Shown: positions 51,830 through 61,238 of the stretch, piece after piece
Layout of the letters: each line of letters opens with the position of its first letter
How positions within the stretch are numbered: position 1 is the stretch's first letter
Assembly (NCBI RefSeq): GCF_900167005.1
Contig: NZ_FUXW01000003.1
Span: forward strand, 371,267 to 435,266
DNA from: Butyricicoccus pullicaecorum DSM 23266
GTDB lineage: Bacteria; Bacillota; Clostridia; Oscillospirales; Butyricicoccaceae
Direction: 5' to 3'
DNA: 64,000 nucleotides
Notes under the pieces: model-generated
What the model was told of the DNA's origin: nothing
What the model saw: the letters and a program-made list of their open reading frames with translations, nothing else
Database searches by the model: none
Position numbers and translations under genes: made by a program

Positions 51830-52043
51830 TTAGAATCCCCCACGTATGTAGGGTTTACCGTTCCTCGTCCGTAAAGTGCAGGCGCGGTTCCGGTTCATCC
51901 CCACACATGTGGGGTTCACCATAAAGCGACCTCTACCACGTCACTGCACCCCCGGTTCATCCCCACGCATGTGGAGTTTACGCCCTTGTTGGCTTCCAGC
52001 GTTGCAATGGTGTCCGGTTCATCCCCACGCATGTGGGGTTTAC
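51830..52043 (-). CRISPR. CRISPR array, type I-E, four repeats and three spacers
   Basis: 29-bp repeats at 52015-52043, 51953-51981, 51891-51919 and a degenerate last one at 51830-51858. The repeat core is CCCCACGCATGTGGGG; crRNA-sense ends in ATGAACCG, equivalent to the ATAAACCG handle of E. coli, which sets transcription on the minus strand. Spacers are 33, 33 and 32 bp. The first eight bases of the last repeat are lost, as expected at the trailer end. It lies between cas6e and the cas1 remnant. Confidence 0.93.
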
Positions 52044-52134
52044 ACTGGAATCAAGTTGAGTTTCAATCGATTTTCACTGTGATTCACCGAGCTTTATTCC
52101 GAAAAAATTCTAAAGTCCAATAGATAGTCTTGTA
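52044..52134 (-). promoter_or_regulatory. Presumed CRISPR leader
   Basis: The 91 bases between the cas6e stop and the first repeat are AT-rich and non-coding and lie at the leader end given the repeat orientation. No clear separate promoter or integration-host-factor-like motif was identified, so the array may simply be read from the cas operon. Confidence 0.5.
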
Positions 52135-52749
52135 TCATGGATTGAGTAATAGCATCCCCAAACCATAAGACTTTCCCGGACCGATTCCTTCTTGAATCGC
52201 TTTTTGAAATTGTCTGATATCGATAATCTGAAGTGTTCCCTGATAGTGGTACTGATCCAAATACATCCGTCCGCCGCGTTCCTGCGTATGCCGACCGGTT
52301 AACTGACCACCCTCCAGTTCCTGACAATTCAGCAGCTCAAAGCCATTTTGTACACCTTTTCGAGCCAACCATGCAATACGTTCGTCTAAGGTACGAAGAA
52401 TACGCCGCTGGCTGTTCTTCCGACCATCCTGCGCTACTTTTTTGGTCGGAGAAGCCAACAAATCAAAGTGCCAGACCTGTCCTTGCTGCATCGACTCCAA
52501 CCACAGGGTCAAATCACGCTGTCCGCAAAAGTGCATCCCGGGAAGCACGCGATCCCGGTTCACCGGGCGACTGGAATAGAGATATACTGCCAAAGCATTG
52601 CGGTCTTGACGTACGCGATACAGCACCTGTGCGTCCTTGCGATCGCTTTCAAACAGTCCCATTATCATCTGGTGGAACTGTTGGCAGTCGCCTAGGCGCC
52701 GCTGAATATCCCTGTGATGAGGAAGCAAATCAATTTTTGTCAGATACAT
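52135..52749 (-). CDS. cas6e: Cas6e (CasE) crRNA-processing endoribonuclease
   Basis: A 204-residue protein with the CasE N-terminus (MYLTKIDL...), a conserved His in CQQFHQMIMGLF near residue 26 that corresponds to the catalytic His of Cas6e, and the glycine-rich C-terminal loop GIGPGKSYGLGMLLL that contacts RNA. It cuts the pre-crRNA at the repeat hairpin and stays bound. The start overlaps cas5e by 20 bases and follows GGAGG. Confidence 0.93.
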   Translation of the reverse strand: MYLTKIDLLPHHRDIQRRLGDCQQFHQMIMGLFESDRKDAQVLYRVRQDRNALAVYLYSSRPVNRDRVLPGMHFCGQRDLTLWLESMQQGQVWHFDLLASPTKKVAQDGRKNSQRRILRTLDERIAWLARKGVQNGFELLNCQELEGGQLTGRHTQERGGRMYLDQYHYQGTLQIIDIRQFQKAIQEGIGPGKSYGLGMLLLNP

Positions 52750-53419
52750 CTTGCACCTCCATGGTGACTACACCGCGATATACCGAACGGAGCGCGAAGT
52801 CGCGTCCACCGGAGATCCGTTCATCCGAGCGGGTATAGCTCGCCGTTCCGCTTGCTGCAATCTCACATTCATAGGACAGCGATTGTGGTGCCGTATCATC
52901 TCCATCTCGCTTACATACCGGATAGCGCCGAATCGCATCCATCAGATCAGTATAAGCTGTGGTCGCTTCTTCCAAGACCGGACGAGACGGAACACAACTC
53001 TTACGTCCCAGATAAATCGGCCACGCGGGATGCTGCAGCGCTTTGATAACCCTCTCTTGCCAGATTTCAGGCAAATCCAGCACCACCAGAAAACTGGCGT
53101 CCTGCAAATACCAGCGATGCGAAACCACCGTATTGCTTGACCGGGGCTTTCCCTCTGCATTATACAGCGGATTGCCGCGCACGGTATGGAAATCCAACAT
53201 ACGGATACCGGGACGGTCTGCTCGCACTGCCATATGCAGGTTTGCAGACAGCTCGGCGATTTCCGGGTTTTCCCGCTCGAGCCCTAATGCGCAGGAGAGC
53301 AGCCCTACGATACCCGATTTACTCGGAAAATCTCCGCTGTCGCGTGTATCCCACTTGGAATGATCGCCCCAAGACTGTAAAGCGCCTTCCAGCCGTAAAA
53401 TAAGTAATGTTTTTTCCAT
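52730..53419 (-). CDS. cas5e: Cas5e (CasD) Cascade subunit
   Basis: A 229-residue protein with the Cas5 start LILRLEGALQSWGDHSKWDTR and SGDFPSKSGIVGLLSCALGL (about residues 27-46), typical of type I-E Cas5. It binds the 5' handle of crRNA in Cascade. The start is ATG 53419, or the adjacent ATG 53422; the upstream part of the longer frame overlaps cas7e and is not used. No defect seen. Confidence 0.93.
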   Translation of the reverse strand: MEKTLLILRLEGALQSWGDHSKWDTRDSGDFPSKSGIVGLLSCALGLERENPEIAELSANLHMAVRADRPGIRMLDFHTVRGNPLYNAEGKPRSSNTVVSHRWYLQDASFLVVLDLPEIWQERVIKALQHPAWPIYLGRKSCVPSRPVLEEATTAYTDLMDAIRRYPVCKRDGDDTAPQSLSYECEIAASGTASYTRSDERISGGRDFALRSVYRGVVTMEVQDVSDKN

Positions 53420-53429
53420 CATAGCTGCC

Positions 53430-54572
53430 TCACGCCAGCGTGTCGGCGACCTGTTCGAGCAGTTCAGGCAGTGTCTTGCACACCGTTGTTTCACACGCCG
53501 GTGTGATGGACGCATGCATAGGGCAAAACCACATCCGCTGCTTGACATGTAAACCAAAGCTATTCTGGATGGTATCGGCTTGATTCACCAGTGCCTGAGT
53601 GCTGCCCTTGACCAGATCATAATCGTTCGCCGGCTCCGGTTTGATCGGACGCACAAAGGCATTTACCATGCTGACTGGTACCTTTTCTTCCTTGCACTCA
53701 ATTAAGATCGCGCTGGGAAGTACATTTCCTGCAAAACTGTTCTGTTTGCCCGAAGGGTTGGTCAGGGCCATTGTGCGGATCAAAGCCGGAATCGCTGTCC
53801 GAATCAGCGCATCAGCATCCTCTGTATATTTCAGATTGTCGCGCAAGATATCGGTGTCCAGCGAAGCGTACAGATAATAGCAGGATGCGTTATAATCTGT
53901 ATCACCAATCATAGCCGATCCGGTTTCCTCCATGGTCGCACCGCTCAGAAGATCATCCATTGCCGTAAAGTAATCGGATTCCATGTTCAGCTTATTAGTT
54001 GAGATCGCGTGCGCAACCTGCATAGCGGCCTCGACATCCCGGAATGCGTTGGAAGTAACCATGCGGCCAAACAGCGCCATATCCAACGTAATCGGACGAA
54101 CATCCGCACCCTTCACGGCATCCTGCAGGTCTTTGGCCTTCAATGCCTTTACCTCTTTCACAGACGCGCAGTCCTTGATCATACCATGGACTGCATCCGC
54201 AACCGCCTGAATATCCTCCGGTGCATAGAAAATGATCTGTGCAGTATAACTGCCGTCTTTATTCTCTTTCCCCTCTTTATTTCCAAATCCGCTGATTTTT
54301 TGAAATACCGCGTCAATGTACTCCTGACTGACACCAAGTTCGGTCAGCCTTTCAGCAACCAGCTGAGGGAGTTTACGGGTTCGGATACCCAAATGCTCTG
54401 CGCCAATCGCCTCAGAAAGTACGGATGACGTTCTCCAGCTTCGTTTCAGGCATTGGCTGGATACACGACCGCGGGTAGTCCCTGCAAACATACAGGACTT
54501 GGGGGCACCGGATTCATCCCGATTCAGATTGACAGGCGGATAGTTTTTCAGCATGTGAATTTCGTATAACAT
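53430..54572 (-). CDS. cas7e: Cas7e (CasC) Cascade backbone subunit
   Basis: A 380-residue Cas7e. The start EIHMLKNYPPVNLNRDESGAPKS (visible as NYPPVNLNRDESGAPKS) and GTTRGRVSSQCLKRSWR (about residues 31-47) match CasC proteins, as does SFGLHVKQRMW near residue 340. Six copies coat the crRNA spacer in Cascade. Full length, no defect. It starts three bases after the cse2 stop. Confidence 0.95.
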   Translation of the reverse strand: MLYEIHMLKNYPPVNLNRDESGAPKSCMFAGTTRGRVSSQCLKRSWRTSSVLSEAIGAEHLGIRTRKLPQLVAERLTELGVSQEYIDAVFQKISGFGNKEGKENKDGSYTAQIIFYAPEDIQAVADAVHGMIKDCASVKEVKALKAKDLQDAVKGADVRPITLDMALFGRMVTSNAFRDVEAAMQVAHAISTNKLNMESDYFTAMDDLLSGATMEETGSAMIGDTDYNASCYYLYASLDTDILRDNLKYTEDADALIRTAIPALIRTMALTNPSGKQNSFAGNVLPSAILIECKEEKVPVSMVNAFVRPIKPEPANDYDLVKGSTQALVNQADTIQNSFGLHVKQRMWFCPMHASITPACETTVCKTLPELLEQVADTLA

Positions 54573-54575
54573 AAA

Positions 54576-55094
54576 TCATTCTCCTTCTTGCACATCCGAT
54601 GAATCTTCCGGTTTCCGATACAGTGCCCGCGCCCATTTGTGCTGTACACTTTGTTTTTCTCCATTCCAATAGAATAGATCTTCCAGCAGCTGCTGACAAT
54701 CGACTGCATAGCCTTTGGATTTTGCCAATCGGATAAGTCGAACCAATTTGGTCAGCATAAAGCCATCTTCATCCCATGACACATCGAGCAAGGTTTCCAG
54801 ACGATGCCCTGTACTTTCTGAGATATCCTGATCTCGTCCCAGTTGGTAAAAAATCTGCTCGATCGGCTGGCGCTTGGCTTCTGCATCCCACAGGCAGTGC
54901 AGACAAGCTGCTGCAAAAATGCGATCCTCCTGCCAAGTGGCAACCGCATAAGGCAGACACTGGTAAAAGATACGCACGGTACGTCCATCCGCCTGATACA
55001 GCATGGTTCCGACCGCTCGTTTGAGCGCGACCCGATCGCCCTTGGGCAGCGCATCCAACCGCTGAAAAAAGCTGTCCCAATCTGCTTTGGTCAT
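54576..55094 (-). CDS. cse2: Cse2 (CasB) Cascade small subunit
   Basis: A 172-residue helical basic protein of the Cse2/CasB type: ALPKGDRVALKRAVGTML (about residues 15-32) is the conserved N-terminal region, and GHRLETLLDVSWDEDGFMLTKLVRLIR (seen around 96-122) contains the CasB core. Two copies bind non-target DNA in Cascade. It overlaps the end of the cas8e region by four bases. Confidence 0.9.
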   Translation of the reverse strand: MTKADWDSFFQRLDALPKGDRVALKRAVGTMLYQADGRTVRIFYQCLPYAVATWQEDRIFAAACLHCLWDAEAKRQPIEQIFYQLGRDQDISESTGHRLETLLDVSWDEDGFMLTKLVRLIRLAKSKGYAVDCQQLLEDLFYWNGEKQSVQHKWARALYRKPEDSSDVQEGE

Positions 55095-56535
55095 CGCTTC
55101 ATCTCCTTTTTCATGGCCGCAATTTCTTTTCCAAGGATTTTTTGCTGATTGTCCATGACTTGCAGCATGGTTTTACCGCGCAATGTCAGCTGCTCCAATA
55201 TCCAATCAGCACTTTTGGATGCTTCCTGGCACAATGTACTGACCGCAATATGGAAGCTGCTCTCGTAATTAAAACCAGACTGCACCATTGCATCAAACTG
55301 CTTCCACAAAAGCCGCTCACAGAATGCATAATATCGTTGTCTGCTTGCAGCCGGCTTTCTTCTGCAATTTCTTCATGCGTAAGAGATTTATACATTGCTC
55401 GCCCCAATCGCTCAGCCTGCGCAATATATCCAGTGATAAATCGCAGCGCAGTTTCGTTACCCAGTAACTGCTTGGGGATCTGGAGATCGTGCCGCTGCGC
55501 CTTTATATAGTTAGCCTGATTGGTCTGAACCCCATAAAGGGTAAGGGATAAAGGACGATCAAAAGTGTCCAGATCTTCATATTGCGCTACAATCTGCGGT
55601 GCACGTTTGCCCTTTGTATCAATCAAATCGGTCAGATTACGCCAGATTGTTTCGTCATCGGAAGGCTTCCAATTAAAGCGTCCTTTTTGCGTGATTCGAT
55701 ATGTAACATGCGGATCTTCCCATGCATCGGTCACTTCGTAGTTCATGCCCTGACTGAAGTACACACCCAAGACACTATGACCATCCTCGCTGGGGATGAG
55801 ATGAATTCTCCGGGCCGGAAAATACATGCCGAATAACCACGATGTTCGAGCGACCTTTTGCTTTGGCGTCACTTCATTAAAATTGCGCCACAGTACAGGC
55901 GGACAATCCAACGGCAGCTCAATCCGATCGGTTTCAAGCATGCCAAAGACCAAAGTTTCAAAGAGATTTCGCCCTTGGATTAGGGTAAACCACGGCGGTG
56001 CACCATTGACATTGGAGGGATAACCTTGTGCGGCAGCCGTGCAGAAAATCTGCGCGGCAAACAGCATCCGCAGCGCCTCGCCCGGCGTATAAACAGTACT
56101 CACTCGCTTGTGATCAAAATGAATGTGATTGTTTCCGTTTGGAATGGAATAATCTAAAACGGTAACCGATTTGGGCTCTCGGTCCCAGTCTTTTCGGTAG
56201 GTGGTCTGAAGAAACGGTCTTTCCGGATCAAACAGGTCAAAACGAACACCTTCTTGCTCGCATGCGGTTATATATCCCCGGATCACATCCGGGTCAAAAT
56301 GACCTTCCGCCAGCAGTCCATCCAGTGCATCATCGTCTTCCGGGCGGAGCATGTCCATCAAAAAGACAATCAGAAACCGATACACACTGTACTCTGTCAT
56401 TGGCGAAGTATCCCGAACACTTTGGTATGCATGTGCCTGTTCCAGTGCTTCCAACAGACCAATTTCCTGTGTAATTCCGTTTTTATCAACAACTGGAATC
56501 CATGGCTGTGTCAAGATGTCAAACGATGCTTTCAC
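55091..56535 (-). pseudogene. cas8e: Cas8e (CasA/Cse1) with a frameshift
   Basis: The frame from GTG 56535 reads as Cas8e (ILTQPWIPVVDKNG, FLQTTYRKDWDREPK, then FCTAAAQGYPSNVNGAPPW) to about residue 395. Near 55351-55355 the reading frame changes: the first frame continues as unrelated sequence to a stop at 55186, while the next frame gives YYAFCERLLWKQFDAMV and a normal C-terminus ending at 55091, about 480 residues in total, close to the ~500 expected. One base appears lost after LQA. Cas8e recognises the PAM, so interference would be disabled unless the shift is a sequencing error. Confidence 0.85.
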
Positions 56536-59122
56536 TCACATCACCATCCTTAAAGGTTACACCCAATTCTTTGTTTACTATAATTTCCACGCCGTTAATT
56601 TGAGTATACTGCATATTTCCGTCTTTGTCGATAACAGCTGGATAAATCTGAACACCCTCCAGCAGTCTCCTCCCGAAAAGCACATCTGGATTTCCAGGAT
56701 GCAGAAGTTTGGCTCGCACAGAGACACTGGACTTTAGAATTTCTCGTGCCTCTTCCTTGCTGACCACTGACAGAACAGTCCGACCACCATGTTTCTCACC
56801 TTTTTTGCAGAAATACTCAAAACGCTCCGGTGGCAAAAGTACAATCCGAACAGTAGGTTCTCCCAATCGCGTCTTAGCCGAGAGGTAGCTGCTACTTTCC
56901 AAATCGTCAAACTGAATTTTTTCAGATTCCTTGATCGGACTATATCCTTTTCCAGGTTCATGGATCAAATAGTTTCCACTCGCCGCAGCTTTCACCTGAT
57001 CTTCGATCAGGTGTTCCATCCAACTGCCGAGTTCTTCAGGCGGTGCGGCTTGCGGGTCATATCCTCGTGTTACCAGAACAGGCAGATCCTCCGGAATGTG
57101 AATTGATCTATATTGCTCCAAAAGATGAATGCTTTGTTGTAAAAGGCACGTTGGATAGACAAATCCATCGGCACCAAACGGTTCCGATGGATCAGGTACC
57201 AAAACATAAAGGTTTGGAACCGTGATATGAGGCGGCCGAGGCGTATCCTGATGTCGAAACATTCGGCCAAGCCGTTGGAGCACAAGGTCTATCGGAGCAA
57301 TCGCGGTCATCATCAGATCGAAATCCACATCCAGAGACTGCTCGACGACCTGTGTAGCCACCAGAATGGCACTTTGGGGTCTCATGGATTTCTCTTTTCC
57401 AAAGAGTCTAATGCAGCGCTGCTCTATCTGGTCGCGCTGTTCTGCCGGAAAACGCGCATGGAATAAAAGCAGCTCTCCATCGAAGCCTATGGATTTGAGT
57501 GCTTGAAAAGTTTCTTGAGCCTGCTGCACAGTATTCAGTAAGATACACAGACAGCCGCCATCCTGTACCAATTCTTTGGCATATGCGGCAATCTGTTCTG
57601 CCTGATGCAGAATAGGACAAAGCGTAACAGATACGGTTTGCTGCTTCTCCGTGTGATGAATCGTGCGCACCAGCACTTTACCTGACTCTGTAATGGCCGT
57701 CACGGCAGGATAGCTTGAAGGGATTGATTCAGCGGTATAAGCAGATAGCATCTGCGTCTTTTTCTCAGGTGGAAGTGTTGCAGACAACAGAACAACCGGT
57801 ATCTCCAGCACTTTGCACCATTCCAATAACCGGTGCAGAATCTCACTCATATACACGTCATAAGAATGAAGCTCATCAATAATCAACGCTTTTTCAGCTA
57901 AGCCGAATAAACGTAAAACGCCATATTTCACAAGAAGAACTGACATCATCGCTTGGTCTACCGTTCCGACAGCATAAGTTCCCAGCAATCCTCTCCGCGC
58001 AGGGAGCAGCCACCTCCAAGCATAGCGTTCTTCTTCTGTATCAAAGTCCGGACAAAAGGATGGTTGTCCCTCATCACTCAGCCACGCCATACTATGCAGC
58101 AGCCTGACTGGTTCCGATGCATGATGCATCTGCAAGAACGTACACATACGCCCAACCATTTGATTGGATGTTGCTGCGGTGGGCAGTCCAACATAGAATC
58201 CGTATTTTCCCCATTGCCGCGCCATCTGAAGGGCAGCATAAACACCGGCTTCCGTCTTTCCCTCTCCCATAGGCGCTTCGAGCAGCACAACAGATATTCG
58301 TTCCTGTGCTTGCTTGAAAAGCATCTCGGTTTCTGCTTGCAGACCGCGCAGTCCTTCTCTTGAAATACTTGGCCAAACCTGATGAAATTCTTGCTCCCAT
58401 TCCGCAGGCTGTGATTCTAACCCACTGACTGTCAAAAACGTCTTAGCAAGATGCACTGCGTGCTCCTGCGCATCCGGTTGACAAAACCAAGTTTCAGCTT
58501 GTGCAAAATAATCGCTGGAGGCAATCCAATCAGATAGAATCACAATTCCCAGCAGCAAGGCCCCTGCGCTGCCTCTATCTTTTTTATCCAGATCAGGCAG
58601 CCACACGGTTTCCGAATGCAAAAATTGAATGCGCATCTGATATTCCAGCTCTTCCTGCAAAGTATTCCAGAACTGATTTTGGCGCTCACCTTCCTTACCC
58701 GATTTTCCTTGATGATGTGCCTCTAAAAGATTCGCATAAAACTTTGCCATGCTGCGGTTTGGAACTTCCCTCCAAATACGCTCCCGCAAACATCGACAGG
58801 TGGTTTTTTCATGACGAATGGGTTCAGGATCGGGAAAATCAGGCTTTAAGCCCTGCTGATCCATCTTTTCTCTCATTGCAGGCCAACGATACTGAAACTG
58901 TCCTTCAATCTTTCCAATATCGTGAAGGGAAACGAGATACCCGATCCAATTGATTGCTTTCTCTGTACTGCAGGATAATGCACCCGATAATCTATGTAAC
59001 GTACCCGGAGCAATCATGTGTCTAACGATGACCTGTGCAACAATACCAGAGAGCATAGAGTGTGTCAAAATGGATTGGTATGGGTCTGTTTTTGCCCAGA
59101 TTTCATGTAAATCAAACTGCAT
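56519..59122 (-). CDS. cas3: Cas3 helicase-nuclease, type I-E
   Basis: An 867-residue Cas3: N-terminal HD nuclease (about residues 20-240; ILTHSMLSG, SLHDIGKIEGQF), then the SF2 helicase with Walker A APMGEGKTEAG (~275), DELHSYD box (~415), SATLPPE (~445), VEQSLDVDFD (~585) and QRLGRMFRH (~605), and a C-terminal domain. It degrades DNA unwound by Cascade. The chosen start ATG 59122 has GAGG six bases upstream. All visible motifs are intact. It overlaps cas8e by 17 bases and is first in the operon. Confidence 0.95.
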   Translation of the reverse strand: MQFDLHEIWAKTDPYQSILTHSMLSGIVAQVIVRHMIAPGTLHRLSGALSCSTEKAINWIGYLVSLHDIGKIEGQFQYRWPAMREKMDQQGLKPDFPDPEPIRHEKTTCRCLRERIWREVPNRSMAKFYANLLEAHHQGKSGKEGERQNQFWNTLQEELEYQMRIQFLHSETVWLPDLDKKDRGSAGALLLGIVILSDWIASSDYFAQAETWFCQPDAQEHAVHLAKTFLTVSGLESQPAEWEQEFHQVWPSISREGLRGLQAETEMLFKQAQERISVVLLEAPMGEGKTEAGVYAALQMARQWGKYGFYVGLPTAATSNQMVGRMCTFLQMHHASEPVRLLHSMAWLSDEGQPSFCPDFDTEEERYAWRWLLPARRGLLGTYAVGTVDQAMMSVLLVKYGVLRLFGLAEKALIIDELHSYDVYMSEILHRLLEWCKVLEIPVVLLSATLPPEKKTQMLSAYTAESIPSSYPAVTAITESGKVLVRTIHHTEKQQTVSVTLCPILHQAEQIAAYAKELVQDGGCLCILLNTVQQAQETFQALKSIGFDGELLLFHARFPAEQRDQIEQRCIRLFGKEKSMRPQSAILVATQVVEQSLDVDFDLMMTAIAPIDLVLQRLGRMFRHQDTPRPPHITVPNLYVLVPDPSEPFGADGFVYPTCLLQQSIHLLEQYRSIHIPEDLPVLVTRGYDPQAAPPEELGSWMEHLIEDQVKAAASGNYLIHEPGKGYSPIKESEKIQFDDLESSSYLSAKTRLGEPTVRIVLLPPERFEYFCKKGEKHGGRTVLSVVSKEEAREILKSSVSVRAKLLHPGNPDVLFGRRLLEGVQIYPAVIDKDGNMQYTQINGVEIIVNKELGVTFKDGDVSESIV

Positions 59123-59174
59123 ATGCATCCTCTTTTCCCTGACAATAATCCCATAAAAATCACATTTATCTATC

Positions 59175-59196
59175 AATTTGTATCATTCAAATTATA
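59175..59196 (-). promoter_or_regulatory. Possible cas operon promoter
   Basis: A minus-strand TATAAT box at 59191-59196, ~70 bases upstream of cas3, overlaps a palindrome AATTTG-7-CAAATT (59175-59193). The -35 box is weak. Confidence 0.4.
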
Positions 59197-59274
59197 ACTT
59201 GATTTTATCATATCATCCGAATCATAGATAGCCTACAGCAATTATAAAAGTAACACTCAAATCAAATCGAATAT

Positions 59275-59304
59275 AAAAGCCGAAGGAAAAATCCTTCGGC
59301 TTTT
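59275..59304. terminator. Terminator-like hairpin upstream of the cas operon
   Basis: Perfect AAAAGCCGAAGGA / TCCTTCGGCTTTT stem with T-rich ends on both sides. It marks the end of a transcription unit whose genes now seem lost or decayed. Confidence 0.75.
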
Positions 59305-60359
59305 ACTTTTCTATAAGGGGCTAATCCCAATAAAATCCCGTTACATCACCCGTGGTATCCAGACCACCATTCCGGCTTGGCTGCAAACGCTTCTGTGGTA
59401 TATGCGCGACAGCATGGAAGTCCCCGAGCGGGACTATTTGCAAATCTTCCGATTATCCTGTGATGGCGACCGACAGCGCATTGAGCATGCTTAGGAACAG
59501 CCCAAATACAAACACGTTGTCGTGATTCCGAGTGAGCAGCCTGTTGATGCCAAGATCTACATTACCCAAGCCCCCAATCATATCACCATGTCATTAGCAG
59601 AAAATAATTAAGAAGAGGACCGAATTATGAATGATCATTTTATGTCTGTAAACGCTGCTGACGCGTCATTTCGTACAGGGACACGTATTATAATGACGAC
59701 GAACCGCTGTGTTACGATTTGTCTACAGCCCCGTTTCATCAGGCTATGATTCATAATTACAGCTATATATCGCGGGTAATTTTTTGCAGCAAGCGCAACA
59801 ACAAGTGCTTCTTTGGTATTGATCTAAGCATCGCCGGAAACAACAAGCGTTCTACGAATGTCGCTGGCATTACCTACAGCAGTATCAAAATCTATAAGTG
59901 TCCGCTCCCTGCATATAAACTCTAATTCCCAGTATCCAGCAGGGTCAATGCCATCATAGTTCACACTTGCTTTGCCACACAGCACAAACCGGCAAATAAC
60001 TACGACCATCATTCTTGGTTTACTGACTCTTTTGTCTTGACACACAATTGCGCACCGTGGAACGACAGCAAACTTTAGCAGGTTGAAAGCCAGTCCGGAT
60101 ACCCAGATTCAAACTACAGCTATGCTGTGATACCGTTACTTGAACAAGCAAAACCCTGGTTTTCACGATCATCAGCACGATGGCGGAAAATCCAGGGTTC
60201 TTTTATGTTCATCGACCTTGACTAGTACGATAATCTATACTTTGTACGTAGCTAAAATCTGCTTATAATCTCCGACTCCGTCGCCTACTATTTCATACTC
60301 TTCGACCGAATAAATTCTGCATTTGAAATTAAGCAAGACGGAGTGCAATTTCATTGACG
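59305..60359. other. Decayed DNA between the cas operon and the HAD gene
   Basis: About 1.05 kb with no intact gene. It starts with the DUF960 pseudogene. From 59627 a frame MNDHFMSVNAADASFRTGTR with a ribosome site (AAGAGGAC) stops after ~38 codons and may continue in another frame (YYNDDEPLCYDLSTAPFHQ). On the minus strand a 73-codon frame lies at 59824-60045. None matches a known protein to me. The stretch 60050-60359 shows an AAACCCTGG/CCAGGGTT-type hairpin around 60150-60200 (terminator-like) and otherwise nothing I can identify. Confidence 0.55.
59330..59611 (+). pseudogene. DUF960-like pseudogene
   Basis: Read in one frame from 59330 the sequence gives KSRYITRGIQTTIPAWLQTL, then LLWYMRDSMEVPERDYLQIF, and ends VDAKIYITQAPNHITMSLAE. 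This matches DUF960, a small protein family frequent on plasmids, phages and conjugative elements of Firmicutes. The expected start codon is ATA (59330) instead of ATG, with AAGGGG nine bases upstream, and an in-frame TAG occurs at 59492-59494. Both changes indicate decay. Confidence 0.7.
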
Positions 60360-61193
60360 TTAGATCAGCCCCAACCGGCAAAACGCATGCAGCAGGCCAT
60401 CCTGCTCTACATCATCTGTGACCAAATCCGCCATTTCACGGATCTCATCGCCACCATTGCCCATTGCGACCCCGTATGCGCAGTATTTCAGCATCGGAAT
60501 ATCTACTTTCGCATCGCCAAAGGCAATGGTATCTGCCCGGTCAGCGTGCAGATGGTTCAGCAGCGTATCAATCGCATGGGCTTTGGTGATATTCTTGACG
60601 CCCAGATCACCAAACAGCGCACGTTCTCCGCTTCCACCCCAAGTTCCCGCTTTTAAATCAGGAAACGCCGCCGCTGCATCTTCATAATCTTGTATACTCC
60701 GCAATACAAAGCTGATTTTATTGACATCCGCTCGATACAATTCGCCATCATAAATCATGTCCGGAAATGCCTGCTGTACGGTCATTGTTCCGTCATCACC
60801 ATTCTTGCGGCAGCTGTACTCCCGCACTGCATCTGCAGCCCCGCTCGCAAAATCCACGCTCGCATACAAACCGCTGTTGCTTTCCAGATAAAACGGCAGT
60901 CCACGCGCCTGCAGCCAATCCACCACCGCGCGGCATTGCGCAGCTGTCATCATCTGATGCAAAATAACCTCTCCTGCATCCTCGACATAACTTCCGTTAC
61001 CGCCGATCATACCATCCAGTCCGATCTCCCACAGGAATGGATAGATTTCTGCACGGCTGCGCCCGGTACAAATATATACGCGGTGTCCATTTGCACGCGC
61101 CTGGCGTACGGCAAGTCGGGCCGAGTCCGGCAGACGCCCTTGATAATCCACGAGCGTGCCATCTACGTCCAAAAAAATGATTTTTGTATGCAT
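60360..61193 (-). CDS. Cof-type HAD-family phosphatase
   Basis: A 277-residue HAD hydrolase. The nucleophile motif FLDVDGTLVDY (about residues 7-17), motif II CTGRSR (~42-47), a Lys in motif III and AFGDAKVDIPML (~217-228) as motif IV are present, with a C2B-type cap domain between. These enzymes dephosphorylate small sugar phosphates or flavin phosphates. It lies 45 bases downstream of the phospho-beta-glucosidase, so it may act in the same sugar operon. Confidence 0.9.
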   Translation of the reverse strand: MHTKIIFLDVDGTLVDYQGRLPDSARLAVRQARANGHRVYICTGRSRAEIYPFLWEIGLDGMIGGNGSYVEDAGEVILHQMMTAAQCRAVVDWLQARGLPFYLESNSGLYASVDFASGAADAVREYSCRKNGDDGTMTVQQAFPDMIYDGELYRADVNKISFVLRSIQDYEDAAAAFPDLKAGTWGGSGERALFGDLGVKNITKAHAIDTLLNHLHADRADTIAFGDAKVDIPMLKYCAYGVAMGNGGDEIREMADLVTDDVEQDGLLHAFCRLGLI

Positions 61194-61238
61194 GTCAAAT
61201 CCTCTGCAATACCAATCGCGACCGAGCTTATCACGACC

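Noticed and set aside
55091..55309. Separate small gene (72 codons) between cas8e and cse2
   Set aside because: Its sequence is the displaced C-terminus of Cas8e in a shifted frame, not an independent gene.
59824..60045. 73-codon minus frame in the decayed region as a real gene
   Set aside because: No ribosome site or family match was found and it is surrounded by broken frames; kept only as part of the decayed region.
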